Source: Alphaproteobacteria bacterium (GTDB lineage: Bacteria; Pseudomonadota; Alphaproteobacteria; Sphingomonadales; Kordiimonadaceae). From it: a stretch of 64,000 nucleotides of DNA. The notes beneath the pieces were generated by a model. That model was not told where the DNA came from. It did no database searches and saw nothing but the letters and a program-made list of their open reading frames with translations. The stretch covers positions 22,190 through 86,189 of the forward strand of contig JAJFIU010000048.1 of assembly GCA_021774695.1 (NCBI GenBank), read 5' to 3'. Shown one piece after another: positions 34,028-42,440 of this stretch (its first letter is position 1; each line of letters starts with the position of its first letter). The translations under genes and the position numbers were made by a program.

Positions 34028-34270
34028 TTAGTCTTTTTTGTTTTTTACTGATCTGCCGGTTATTGCATCCATAAACCGAACAAAAAACATCGCGAAACCA
34101 AACAGTACCAACGATTTGAACAAACCGCCAATTGTTGCAGCACCATTGAACCATTGGTCGAGCAAAACGAGCACAACAATTAAGAGCGCCGCCTTACCAA
34201 TCCATTTCAGGGCAGCATTGCGCTCTCGGGCTTTTTGCTCGTGATAATCGTCTGGTAATTCCGGGTTCAA
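34028..34270 (-). CDS. Small two-helix membrane protein, function unknown
   Basis: 80 residues, starting with TTG six nucleotides after the OsmC stop, so expression probably depends on coupling. Two hydrophobic stretches are seen (WIGKAALLIVVLVLLDQWF, ~23-41, and LFKSLVLFGFAMFFVRFM, ~50-67), with a charged N-terminus (DDYHEQKARERNAALK) and basic tail (RSVKNKKD). No family recognised. Confidence is limited because the start is non-standard and the ribosome site is poor. Confidence 0.5.
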   Translation of the reverse strand: MNPELPDDYHEQKARERNAALKWIGKAALLIVVLVLLDQWFNGAATIGGLFKSLVLFGFAMFFVRFMDAITGRSVKNKKD

Positions 34271-34276
34271 AACAGG

Positions 34277-34726
34277 CTACCCCTCCATCACTTCAAACTC
34301 TGTGGTGATTTCGGCCAGCGCGGCCATCTGCGCGGAGGCGGAGCAGTATTTGTCCATGGATAGCTGGATGGCGCGCTCCACATGTTTGGCATCGATGTTG
34401 GTGCCCTTGACGAAGAACTTGGCGTGGATTTTGTTGAAATAACGCGGGTGATCATCGACGCGCTCACCGTCCAGCTCAACCCAGCAATCAAGCACGGCCT
34501 GCCGGGCTTTTTTCAGGATCAGGATCACATCAATACTGGCGCAGCCGCCCATGCCCAACAGCAGCATTTCCATGGGGCGGATGCCCATGTCGTTGCCGCC
34601 GCTTGTCTTTCCCGCATCCATGACCACGCTATTGCCCGACGGGCTTTCGCCGATGAAGGTCATGCCGCCTGCCCATTTTACCTTAGCCTTCTTGGGTGCA
34701 TTTTTGGGTGCTGGTTCGTTTGCCAT
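34277..34726 (-). CDS. OsmC-family protein (YhfA-like)
   Basis: 149 residues with AAAGGA before the ATG. The two cysteines of the family are present in LLLGMGGCASIDVILIL and DKYCSASAQM, and the N-terminal strands read KVKWAGGMTFIGESPSGNSVVMDAG. OsmC/Ohr proteins reduce organic peroxides through these cysteines; the YhfA subgroup, which this resembles because it lacks the full Arg/Glu set of Ohr, has no established substrate. A lysine-rich first 15 residues (NEPAPKNAPKKAK) is an unusual extension. Co-transcribed with the two-helix protein that follows after 6 nt. Confidence 0.87.
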   Translation of the reverse strand: MANEPAPKNAPKKAKVKWAGGMTFIGESPSGNSVVMDAGKTSGGNDMGIRPMEMLLLGMGGCASIDVILILKKARQAVLDCWVELDGERVDDHPRYFNKIHAKFFVKGTNIDAKHVERAIQLSMDKYCSASAQMAALAEITTEFEVMEG

Positions 34727-35052
34727 GTGAAGTGTCCTTTTAGCTCTGGTAAATTCTGATTATCGCACGCCGCGCCAAATCTGTTTATCGCGTGCTTCGC
34801 ACGGATCGGCGCAAGCGAGTTCCTGAAATCAGAATTAGCCCGTAGCAGAGAGGGACGCAAGGCTTGCAATTGACCTTGAGAATAAACCGGGCACGACAAT
34901 ACATATAAAACGACCCGAGTCACGACACACGCGCCGACGCCATACCGCCTTTGGCAGAGATTGCCCGATCCCCAACCGTCATCATCCAGACGGGATGATT
35001 GACAGCCACAGAGGGAACAACGTCAAAAATTTCAGACGGGGGAAGGTAAAAT
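34727..35052. other. Intergenic region between OsmC gene and exported-protein gene
   Basis: About 326 bp separating divergent genes. It should contain both promoters. I see no gene, repeat or stable hairpin in it; the only clear signal is the GGAAGG ribosome site just before 35053. Confidence 0.4.
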
Positions 35053-35781
35053 ATGAAATTCGCGAATGGGAAATTGCTGATATTTACCTTGATGGCTTTC
35101 GGTTGCCTCAACCCTAGCTACAGCGCCTTTGCGCACGGTACAGAGGCAAACATGGCTGAAGTCGACAGCACCGCAGACAGCACGGCATGGCAAGCCGCTG
35201 AAAGGCTAGTCGAAAGCTTGGGCGGCGCAGAACGCTGGGCGGCAACAAAAATTCTGTATGTGAAAGAAAAGGCGTTCCCTGCATCGCTGAAACATCCGGT
35301 TACGGCGGAGTTTTGGCGGAACATGGAACGGCCTGCCTATCGTTCGGTGATTACGGGCCCCGGTCTGCGGCGTGAAACACAATGGTCGGAGGACGGCGGC
35401 TGGGTTATCCGCAACGGCGAGCACACAGAAATGACTGCTGAAGCGCTAGCGGAAGAAGTGTTCTACTGGCTACAGGAGCCGTATGTGATGTATCACAAAT
35501 TGGCTGCCCGTGACCCCGCGCTCCATCCGGTGTTGAAAGAGGGAAACCGCCTTGAGGTATATTGGGGCGACGGCGGCAGGCTTCTTTGCTGGTTTGATCT
35601 CGACGCTAGCGGTGCTTTGTTACGCTGGGGAAATTTTTATCAGGGTGAAGTAAGCGAGCATGTTTATGGGCCGATCCGCGCGGTCGGCGATTTCAAAATG
35701 CCTGCGTGGGGGACGTCCACCAGCGGGTCATGGCGGTTCGAATATATTGACGCTCGTTCGGTCAGCAACATGTCGGAGTGA
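35053..35781 (+). CDS. Exported protein of unknown function
   Basis: 242 residues with a signal peptide (LLIFTLMAFGCLNPSYSAFA, ~9-28; the Cys within it could be a lipobox variant but is too early to be convincing). The mature part looks like a mixed alpha/beta protein with WQAAERLVESLGGAERWAATK near the start, a pattern also seen at the head of many LolA-like or outer-membrane-lipoprotein-sorting-like exported proteins, and later strands such as LRRETQWSEDGGWVIRNG and LLCWFDLDASGALLRWGNF. I do not recognise a family. GGAAGG lies before the ATG. It converges on the GST gene. Confidence 0.7.
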   Translation: MKFANGKLLIFTLMAFGCLNPSYSAFAHGTEANMAEVDSTADSTAWQAAERLVESLGGAERWAATKILYVKEKAFPASLKHPVTAEFWRNMERPAYRSVITGPGLRRETQWSEDGGWVIRNGEHTEMTAEALAEEVFYWLQEPYVMYHKLAARDPALHPVLKEGNRLEVYWGDGGRLLCWFDLDASGALLRWGNFYQGEVSEHVYGPIRAVGDFKMPAWGTSTSGSWRFEYIDARSVSNMSE

Positions 35782-35830
35782 AAACTCAAGGCTAATAAAA
35801 ATTGAAAGCGGATAGGCAGGCCTTTTCAGA

Positions 35831-36475
35831 CTACTCGGGGAAATTAACGCCGGGTTGGCCCGGCTGCCACTGCGGGTATTTACCCATTACAGAGGCAAAC
35901 AGCGGCGAGGCCACATGGTCTTTCAGCCAACGGTCCACGCCGGGGAAGCTGGCGGCGTCTGGACCGTCTTTGGCAGCATTCATAAACTGGCGCACAAAGG
36001 GAAAAATAGCCACATCAGCGAGGCTGCGCTTCTCGCCCATCAGGTGCTTGGAGCCGAGCAAGCGCGCATCAAGCACAGCCAGATATTCCTCAGCCGCTGC
36101 GCGGTCGGTGTTAGGGTCGGCGTCCTCGTACCGCGTGGCATATTTAAACCGGTCCAGATGGTGTTTGAACGGGCCGTCGTTGTCGGCGATCAATTTATCC
36201 ATCGCAACTGTGTCAGGAACGCGCCAGCCTTCCGGGTCCGACTGCACCAGCGCCCAGTGCATCACATCGATGCTCTCATCGATAATACGTCCATCTGGCA
36301 GCACCAGCACCGGCACTGTGCCTTTTGTGCTGGCGGCCAGCATCTCGGCGGGTTTATCACGCAGCACCACTTCGCGCAGCTCAACGCTGCGGCCTGCGAT
36401 CACCAGCGCCATACGCGCCCGCATGGCATAGGGGCAGCGACGGAAGCTATAGAGGATGGGCAGAAGTGCGCTCAT
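35831..36475 (-). CDS. Glutathione S-transferase family protein
   Basis: 214 residues. The thioredoxin-like N-domain begins LPILYSFRRCPYAMRARMALVIAG with a CPYAMRAR motif as in beta/omega-type GSTs, has the conserved cis-Pro in GTVPVLVLPDG and the glutathione-binding IIDESIDVMHW. The helical C-domain follows. The catalytic residue would be the Cys in CPYA. It lies 6 nt after the trhO stop on the same strand, so both are in one transcript. Substrate unknown; glutathione-dependent reductase or lyase activity is plausible. Confidence 0.88.
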   Translation of the reverse strand: MSALLPILYSFRRCPYAMRARMALVIAGRSVELREVVLRDKPAEMLAASTKGTVPVLVLPDGRIIDESIDVMHWALVQSDPEGWRVPDTVAMDKLIADNDGPFKHHLDRFKYATRYEDADPNTDRAAAEEYLAVLDARLLGSKHLMGEKRSLADVAIFPFVRQFMNAAKDGPDAASFPGVDRWLKDHVASPLFASVMGKYPQWQPGQPGVNFPE

Positions 36476-36481
36476 GGATGC

Positions 36482-37501
36482 TTATTCGCCTTCTAACTCT
36501 TGGTTCGTGTCCAGCTTCTCTCGGGGTGGTGCTGTCACGCCAATATGCAGTTCGCCGCGCTCGCGCGCGAGGGCAATCTGTTTTTGCCGCTCGGTAAAGC
36601 GGGCCTTTTGCGCGGCGCTGGTCTCACGGTGGCAATGGGGGCAGCTGATACCGTGCACATAATGCGCGGAGGCTTTGTCTTCGTCGCTGATTGGGCGGCG
36701 GCAGGCATGGCACATGTCGTACGGGCCGGGCTTAAGGCCGTGGCCGACCGAAACCCGGTCATCAAACACGAAGCACTCGCCCTGCCACAGGCTTTCAGCC
36801 TCGGGCATTTCTTCCAGATATTTCAGGATGCCGCCTTCCAGATGGTAAACCTCGTCGTAGCCTTGCTCGCGCATATAAGCGGTGGATTTTTCGCAGCGGA
36901 TGCCGCCGGTGCAGAACATGGCCATTTTTTTGGGCTTGGTAAGCTGGGCTTTGTTCACCTCTGCCCAGGCGGGAAATTCGCGGAAGGATTTGGTTTTTGG
37001 GTCCAGCGCGCCACGGAAGGTGCCGATGGCAACCTCGTAATCATTTCGGGTGTCCACCACCACAACATCCGGGTCGCTGATCAGGGCGTTCCAATCAGCG
37101 GGCTTAACGTAGGTGCCAACGATCTGGTTGGGGTCGATGCCCGGCACGCCCATGGTGACAATCTCTTTCTTCAGGCGCACTTTCATGCGCGGGAACGGGG
37201 CTTCCTCAGCCCAGCTTTCCTTATGGGTGATGCCTGACTGGTCGGCACCGGCAAACTCAGGCATCGCGCTCAGGAACGCCAGCACGGCGCGAATGCCCTG
37301 CTCCGGCCCGGCGATAGTGCCGTTGATGCCTTCACTGGCCAGCAGGATGGTGCCCTTTACCCCGTTTTCCACGCACGCGGCCTGAATAGGCGCCTGCAGG
37401 TCGGCGTAATGCGGGATCGCCACGAACTTATAGAGCGCGGCAACAAGATAGGGAGCCGTTTGGTCAGCTATTGTTTGGTCGGCTAGTGTTTGGTTAGGCA
37501 T
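36482..37501 (-). CDS. trhO: tRNA uridine-34 hydroxylase TrhO (rhodanese domain)
   Basis: 339 residues. N-terminal acylphosphatase-like domain ([42 protein letters not shown]), then a rhodanese domain with active Cys in [31 protein letters not shown], and a C-terminal Cys pair region ([13 protein letters not shown]) likely binding metal. This is the TrhO/YceA layout; the enzyme uses O2 or another oxidant to form 5-hydroxyuridine at position 34 of tRNAs. The first 15 residues are an imperfect repeat ([14 protein letters not shown]) encoded by 15-bp tandem repeats. Followed by the GST gene after 6 nt, divergent from bfr. Confidence 0.9.
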   Translation of the reverse strand: MPNQTLADQTIADQTAPYLVAALYKFVAIPHYADLQAPIQAACVENGVKGTILLASEGINGTIAGPEQGIRAVLAFLSAMPEFAGADQSGITHKESWAEEAPFPRMKVRLKKEIVTMGVPGIDPNQIVGTYVKPADWNALISDPDVVVVDTRNDYEVAIGTFRGALDPKTKSFREFPAWAEVNKAQLTKPKKMAMFCTGGIRCEKSTAYMREQGYDEVYHLEGGILKYLEEMPEAESLWQGECFVFDDRVSVGHGLKPGPYDMCHACRRPISDEDKASAHYVHGISCPHCHRETSAAQKARFTERQKQIALARERGELHIGVTAPPREKLDTNQELEGE

Positions 37502-37502
37502 A
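37458..37502. repeat. 15-bp imperfect tandem repeat encoding the TrhO N-terminus
   Basis: gtttggtcagctatt (37458-37472), gtttggtcggctagt (37473-37487) and a partial third unit gtttggttaggcat. In the trhO frame this gives [10 protein letters not shown] and QTAP after the initiator. Confidence 0.8.
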
Positions 37503-37709
37503 ATCGGGTCTCTTACAAAATAATCTGCATATGGCGCGGGTTATAGCGGGGTGCAGCTTGCTTGTAAAATAGCCAAATGCCGCACCCAGAGAAAATAGGC
37601 TCTGGCAACCGGATGTTCTTCCATTCGAAGCTGGTGAGATATGCAGTTTATTGTTATGGTCGGAGCCAGCAAAATTCCACAATATGCGTCAGCGCGAAAG
37701 GACTGTATT

Positions 37710-38189
37710 ATGAAGGGCGACAAAGATGTTATCCGGCACCTGAATGTGATTTTGAAGAATGAGCTGACCGCCATCAACCAGTATTTCCTGCATTCGCGCA
37801 TGCTGAAGGACTGGGGCATGAGCAAACTGGCGGCGCAGGAATACGAAGAATCCATCGATGAGATGAAACATGCCGACCAGCTGATTGAGCGGATTTTATT
37901 CCTCGAAGGCCTGCCAAACCTGCAAGCGCTGGGCAAGCTGATGATCGGCGAGGATGTGGCTGAAATTCTGGCCTGCGACCTGAAAATGGAGCATATGGGC
38001 CACGCTGACCTGAAGGATGCCATTGAGCACTGCGAAAAAGTGCGCGATTATGCGTCGCGTGATTTGCTGTCTGGCATTTTAGAGAGCGAAGAAGAGCATG
38101 TGGACTGGTTGGAGACCCAGCTTTCGCTGCTGGATAAAATGGGCCTGCAGAATTATGTGCAGCTGCAATCCAGCCCGGAAGCCGGATGA
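37710..38189 (+). CDS. bfr: Bacterioferritin
   Basis: 159 residues from ATG 37710 with GAAAGGA upstream. All diagnostic residues sit at their standard numbers: ferroxidase ligands Glu18, Glu51, His54, Glu94, Glu127 and His130, and haem ligand Met52 ([15 protein letters not shown]). It should assemble into a 24-mer storing ferric iron with haem at the dimer interfaces. Its usual partner Bfd is not adjacent but 2.35 kb away on the other strand (40539-40730), separated by an AT-rich gluzincin-peptidase gene and ~500-bp gaps on both sides. No Fur-like site could be assigned upstream. Confidence 0.95.
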   Translation: MKGDKDVIRHLNVILKNELTAINQYFLHSRMLKDWGMSKLAAQEYEESIDEMKHADQLIERILFLEGLPNLQALGKLMIGEDVAEILACDLKMEHMGHADLKDAIEHCEKVRDYASRDLLSGILESEEEHVDWLETQLSLLDKMGLQNYVQLQSSPEAG

Positions 38190-38696
38190 CAGAAAGCATG
38201 TAAACGACGCAGGATAGTTGAAGCAGGATATTTGGGCCTGATATGTAGCTATAATAGCTCATACCTGAGCTGCAATAGTTCAGGCCTGAGCTAACAGTCA
38301 GGATCAAATATTTCCCAAAGTGGCCGCTCATTCCCGCGAGGGCTACTTCCGCTCTCGGCCAAAAACTGGCGTTGTAACTCGATCAGTTAACTGTCCACAA
38401 CTCGCCAATAGCGGAAGTTGAGGTTATCCGCAGCTATCATATATTGCTCAGTAAAGGGCGGGCAAAATCACCTGTTAAATCACCCCGCCATTTAGTGTTG
38501 TATTTTCAAGTAGCAGAAAACAAGCTGGTGATCAGTCGTATCTTGCATGACAGCCGTTATCTACGGCGTCATTTGCCAGATGCGCACCGCAGGGCTATGT
38601 AGCAAGCCAAACCAGATCAAAAACCTAAGCCACCCAAGGGCAAGAGAACGTTAGCGGACGAGAGTTAGTCGTTGATATCTTCATCGTGTCATCGTG
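38190..38696. other. Long non-coding interval after bfr
   Basis: About 507 bp without a supportable gene. It contains two copies of cctgagct (38264-38271 and 38285-38292) inside a region rich in tagct and tcagg words, and the palindrome tcaggcctga, but no clear terminator. Composition drops toward AT at its right end, where the peptidase gene begins. Confidence 0.35.
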
Positions 38697-40046
38697 TCAC
38701 CGCCCTAAGGCTGCCAGAATACGCTCTTTTGTAATAGCCGGATCACCAGTAATTATAAGTTCAGCAAAGTTACTCACTTCTTTTCCTGCTAGGTCAGTCA
38801 TTATCATAAGGAATGTTTTTTCACTCCAAGGTTTTCCACCCCTGACAGCATTGAGAAAATTGCTCCATAGTGAATATAAATTGTTGTCGCTATTTTGGGC
38901 TTGAATGGCACGGTGAGCCGCCAACTGTATGATCATGCCACAATTATAATATAGCCGAAACGCACCTCTGGATGCCGCACTTCTTAAGTCGCCTTCATTC
39001 AATCCACTTAGACATTGATCAATGGCTCCTTCAATACGCCCGGAGATATAGTTATCAGGACTAACCTCAAGTTCCTTTAAGGCAAGGACAGCAAATGCAT
39101 CTGCCCCGCCTTCATTAATCCAAGCATCCTGTTCACTGGAAGTATAATTTGCGCCGCGCTGATACATATGCCCCGCCTCGTGAGCAAAAAACCACGGCAA
39201 AGAATTGGCGATTTGCTCGCCCCAGATATCAGGGTCCTCAAACCAGCCATCACCTGCTAGATGCATAAAAACCTGACCCGGCAACGTGCCCCCTTGGCGG
39301 GAGAAGTTATTGCTGTCAGGATTTCCATCGGCTTTAGAATATCGATCAAGCGCAGCAAACAAAGCTGGTTTTTGAACAAGCGGACCAAGCTTGTCTGCAT
39401 AGTAATCCATCATTTTGGGGAATTTATCTTTGAGTGCATCCTTGATTATGCTGGGAATTGCCGGATCAATTAATGCAATAACATTTTCAGTTTCTATAGG
39501 TGTTTCTGTTCCTACGTATATCATTGTACCGTCTTGCATATCCACCCATGAGGTATTTTTGTCTGTGATGTTCCCGTCGAGGATAAGATGCGCACTAGGC
39601 GGTACTTTGATAGCCATTGGAAACCCGAAGGAAGGATGGTCATCTCCGCAAGTGTACACACACGACTGAAAACGGCCAGTGTGGATTAAAACACCCCCAT
39701 CAGAATAAGGCATAAAAGGCGCATATTCCTTTGGCAAGACAGTGTAAGTCATCGGGACATCAAATATAGCTTGTGTAAAATTTAGGCCATCTTTGCGTTC
39801 TATATAGTCAACATCATCTTTATGGATAAGGTGAAGTCCATTTTGAGTAGACTGCCAACGAGCCAGACGCTGATCATCAGGAACACGATTGAGGGCCAGC
39901 CGTTTTACTGGTGTTACCGTAGAATAAGTAATTCTAAGTATCTTGTCGGATACCAATGCCAGCGTAACATTTGGAAAATTACTGTCAGCGTAGGCTGCAA
40001 CAGTAAAAGCCATGTACAAGCCTGATAATAGTATCGCAATTTTCAT
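38697..40046 (-). CDS. Exported gluzincin-type zinc metallopeptidase (HEXXH-x18-E)
   Basis: 449 residues with signal peptide MKIAILLSGLYMAFTVAAYA. The zinc site is FFAHEAGHMYQRG (His289, Glu290, His293) with the third ligand Glu312 in AWINEGGADAFAVLAL, exactly the 18-residue spacing of the M1/M61 gluzincins. The N-terminal 230 residues are beta-rich, as in M61-like proteins. No GAMEN motif is seen, so an aminopeptidase of the classic M1 type is unlikely; an M61-like peptidase is closer. Codon and base use are visibly AT-richer than surrounding genes. It sits alone between two ~500-bp gene-free stretches, separating bfr from bfd, which suggests insertion of a transferred segment. Confidence 0.78.
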   Translation of the reverse strand: MKIAILLSGLYMAFTVAAYADSNFPNVTLALVSDKILRITYSTVTPVKRLALNRVPDDQRLARWQSTQNGLHLIHKDDVDYIERKDGLNFTQAIFDVPMTYTVLPKEYAPFMPYSDGGVLIHTGRFQSCVYTCGDDHPSFGFPMAIKVPPSAHLILDGNITDKNTSWVDMQDGTMIYVGTETPIETENVIALIDPAIPSIIKDALKDKFPKMMDYYADKLGPLVQKPALFAALDRYSKADGNPDSNNFSRQGGTLPGQVFMHLAGDGWFEDPDIWGEQIANSLPWFFAHEAGHMYQRGANYTSSEQDAWINEGGADAFAVLALKELEVSPDNYISGRIEGAIDQCLSGLNEGDLRSAASRGAFRLYYNCGMIIQLAAHRAIQAQNSDNNLYSLWSNFLNAVRGGKPWSEKTFLMIMTDLAGKEVSNFAELIITGDPAITKERILAALGR

Positions 40047-40538
40047 GATTGTCCTTTTATCGATAAGGTAGATACTGTCTTTATAACTTTATCGACTAAC
40101 CTATGTGTAAGGGCGAGTACTGTCTAGGGTAGACGCAAGCTCTGGATGCGCGGATAATATCATTTATGGAAATTATTCATGACTCTAAACATATACATAG
40201 TTTAGAAAAAGGGCCGTTCACTAGGATATGCAAATACCAAATAGCGATGGACTATAGACGAATGCCTCAATCGATGATTACGCAAAGTGAGCCAAGCATT
40301 TCTTAGACTAGCCATTTCATCTTTTGATAATTTTAGTTTTATCTTCAGCCAAGCGTCACCAAAGTCTGCCAGATCCATGATTGTGTCTTGCTCGATAAAT
40401 GTGCTTCATGAAATTTTTGAAAATCTTCTTTGCTTGGCTCTATATAAACTAAGAGTATTCTACGCCAACGGATTGTAGGTCCCAAAAGGGTCAATAGGGG
40501 CCATATAGGGATAAGGTCACTGACAGCTACTCTGGCGC
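40047..40538. other. AT-rich gene-free interval
   Basis: About 490 bp. It holds the presumed promoter of the peptidase gene next to 40047 and otherwise only short open frames (under 65 codons on either strand) with no recognisable similarity. It may be decayed foreign DNA. Confidence 0.35.
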
Positions 40539-40730
40539 TTATTCTGCGGCCAGAACCCTTTGGAAGGGTAGCTCTGATGATACAATATCATTGGCGCAGT
40601 CGGCGCAAGTGCCGCAACAAAAGCCATTACCCAATGATAAATAAGCCTCTTCCGCCGTCTGCACGCCGTTTTCGCGCACTGCGGTTTTAATCTCTTTGTC
40701 GGTATAGCCGTTACACACGCATACATACAT
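40539..40730 (-). CDS. bfd: Bacterioferritin-associated ferredoxin
   Basis: 63 residues from ATG 40730, matching the usual MYVCVCN start; an in-frame GTG three codons earlier is less likely. Cysteines C-x-C (VCVCNG) and C-x-x-C (CCGTCADC) bind the [2Fe-2S] cluster in the Bfd fold. Bfd passes electrons to bacterioferritin haem to release stored iron. The C-terminus is close to family length. Just upstream (40746-40787) lie three 14-bp tandem repeats that would be in its leader. Bfr is encoded 2.35 kb away. Confidence 0.93.
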   Translation of the reverse strand: MYVCVCNGYTDKEIKTAVRENGVQTAEEAYLSLGNGFCCGTCADCANDIVSSELPFQRVLAAE

Positions 40731-40745
40731 GTTTGTCACTCGTCT

Positions 40746-40787
40746 TTTGCCAGTGGTCGTTTGCCAGTGGTCATTTGTCAGTGGTCG
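40746..40787. repeat. Three 14-bp tandem repeats upstream of bfd
   Basis: tttgccagtggtcg (40746-40759), tttgccagtggtca (40760-40773) and tttgtcagtggtcg (40774-40787), two mismatches in total, followed by ttt. They begin 16 nt before the bfd start codon. Confidence 0.9.
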
Positions 40788-41137
40788 TTTTATGGCCGCC
40801 AGTTAAGATTGCGAACAGTTCTCATTATTAATAGGTATGGTGGATGGAGAAATCAAGGCCAATTCCGCGATATTTTGCCCCCGCATCGATAAAATTCCGC
40901 CTGAAGGGCGATTTTTTGCAGTCTCCTTGCTTATAATCAACCCTTTGGTACGTCGTTGCGTGCATACAACACCCTGACGGATTTTTAGCTGCTATGTCAC
41001 ATCCCGAACACCGGTTTGCCATTAAAATGTCAAAAATCATCCCTATCTGGGAAGGGAAGTAGAATGGCAGCAACAGCATAACAAGTCGGGGCTGTCAGCC
41101 CGTTAAAACAAAAGCATACGACACAACAGGACCGTAA
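40788..41137. other. Intergenic region between bfd and glycosyltransferase gene
   Basis: About 350 bp separating divergent genes. It must hold both promoters. No gene is supported. The segment gttctcattatta near 40817 is vaguely like an iron-box half-site but too poor to call. Confidence 0.3.
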
Positions 41138-42379
41138 ATGCGGCATGATCAGATAAAACGCGAGCCCAAACGCATCGCTCTTTTCTCCGGCAATTACAAT
41201 TATGTAATGGATGGCCCCGTGCGAGCGCTTAACAAGCTTGTGGGCTACCTGGAGAGGCGCGGCATAGAGGTCATGGTTTTTGCCCCCACTGCAAAACAGC
41301 CCGCGTTTGACCATGTGGGCACGCTAAAATCGGTGCCGTCCGTTTGCATTCCCGGTCGCAGCGATTACCGGCTGGCTTTGGGCATGCCTGCGGGTGTCCG
41401 CCGACAACTGGAAGATTTCAATCCCGATCTGGTTCATCTGGCTGCCCCCGACTGGCTTGGTCATGCAGCACTATCATGGGCCGAAGAGCACAGTGTGCCA
41501 GCAGTAGCCTCGTTCCACACCCGGTTCGACACTTACTTTCGCTATTACAAACTGAAATGGCTGGAAAAATATGTCACCGCCTTCATGCGGCGCTTTTATC
41601 ATCGGTGTGCGCAAATTTATGTGCCGTCGTCCTGCATGGCGGACGAGCTGGCAGCTCAGAATATGTCGCCAAATATTGGCATCTGGAGCCGCGGTGTCGA
41701 GCATAGCCTGTTCAACCCTGCCCGCCGCGATACCGCATGGCGGCGCGAACAGGGCATCAACGAAGATGACATTGTCGTCGCCTTCGTTGGCAGGCTGGTT
41801 CTGGAAAAAGGGCTAGGCGTTTTTGCGGACACCATCGACCTGTTGGCAAAAAAAGGCCGCCGCGTGAAAGCCCTTATTGTCGGCGACGGCCCTGAGAAGC
41901 AACGCTTTGAAGCCCGCCTGCCCGACGCCATTTTTACCGGGCATTTGAGCGGCGAACACCTAGCGCGCGCCTATGCGTCGGCTGACATTTTCTTTAACGC
42001 CAGTGTCACCGAAACCTTTGGCAATGTAACCCTGGAAGCCATGGCCTCCGGCTTGCCGCTGGTATGCGCTGACGCCACCGGCAGCCGCAGCCTGGTGCGG
42101 CGCGGTGAAAATGGTTACTTGGCGACGTCAGTTACCCCGGCAGCATTCGCACATGAATTGGAAAAGCTTATCAGCGACCCCAAACTACGCACAGCAATGG
42201 CGGGCGCAAGCTTGCAGCTAAGTGCCGACTATACGTGGGACCTGGTGCTTGGAAGGCTGGTTGACCAATATTGCAGCGTTCTGGAACAGAGCAATGCTGT
42301 ATCAGCGGCTGATCACCCAGCGGCCAACATCCAACACCACGAGGCGGGCGGTCACGCGACCATATCTCCGGCCGAATAG
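41138..42379 (+). CDS. GT4-type glycosyltransferase (PimB/SqdX-like)
   Basis: 413 residues, cytoplasmic, GT-B fold. N-domain: RIALFSGNYNYVMDGPVRALNKLVGYLERRGIEVMVFAP with the glycine-rich acceptor loop. C-domain: FVGRLVLEKGLGVFADTIDLL, LIVGDGPEKQRF, and the GT4 signature SVTETFGNVTLEAMASGLPLV with the E-x7-E pair. It resembles transferases that add sugars to lipids (sulfoquinovosyl- or mannosyl-diacylglycerol synthases such as SqdX and MgtA). It is followed after ~60 bp by a flippase-like membrane protein, suggesting a lipid-glycosylation pair. Acceptor and donor not determined. Confidence 0.85.
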   Translation: MRHDQIKREPKRIALFSGNYNYVMDGPVRALNKLVGYLERRGIEVMVFAPTAKQPAFDHVGTLKSVPSVCIPGRSDYRLALGMPAGVRRQLEDFNPDLVHLAAPDWLGHAALSWAEEHSVPAVASFHTRFDTYFRYYKLKWLEKYVTAFMRRFYHRCAQIYVPSSCMADELAAQNMSPNIGIWSRGVEHSLFNPARRDTAWRREQGINEDDIVVAFVGRLVLEKGLGVFADTIDLLAKKGRRVKALIVGDGPEKQRFEARLPDAIFTGHLSGEHLARAYASADIFFNASVTETFGNVTLEAMASGLPLVCADATGSRSLVRRGENGYLATSVTPAAFAHELEKLISDPKLRTAMAGASLQLSADYTWDLVLGRLVDQYCSVLEQSNAVSAADHPAANIQHHEAGGHATISPAE

Positions 42380-42390
42380 TTGCTATTTTC

Positions 42391-42433
42391 CCCGGTTTTT
42401 ATGTGATTAGATCCCGGTTTTATGTGATTAGAT
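42391..42433. repeat. Tandem duplication of a 21-22-bp unit
   Basis: cccggtttttatgtgattagat (42391-42412) is followed directly by cccggttttatgtgattagat (42413-42433), differing by one T. It occupies most of the spacer between the glycosyltransferase and the flippase-like gene. Confidence 0.9.
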
Positions 42434-42440
42434 AAAGTCT

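Noticed and set aside
36500..37237. Open frame of ~245 codons antisense to trhO
   Set aside because: trhO is unmistakable (CTGGIRCEK and domain order), and the antisense frame has no similarity.
40287..40478. 63-codon frame in the AT-rich gap before bfd
   Set aside because: No ribosome site, no similarity, and competing short frames on the other strand; probably noncoding.
40810..40835. Possible Fur-like box upstream of bfd
   Set aside because: Only a partial AT-rich resemblance (cattatta); too few matches to the palindrome to call.
16925..42433. Short tandem repeats considered as CRISPR arrays
   Set aside because: Units are 14-22 bp, directly adjacent without spacers, and there are no cas genes.
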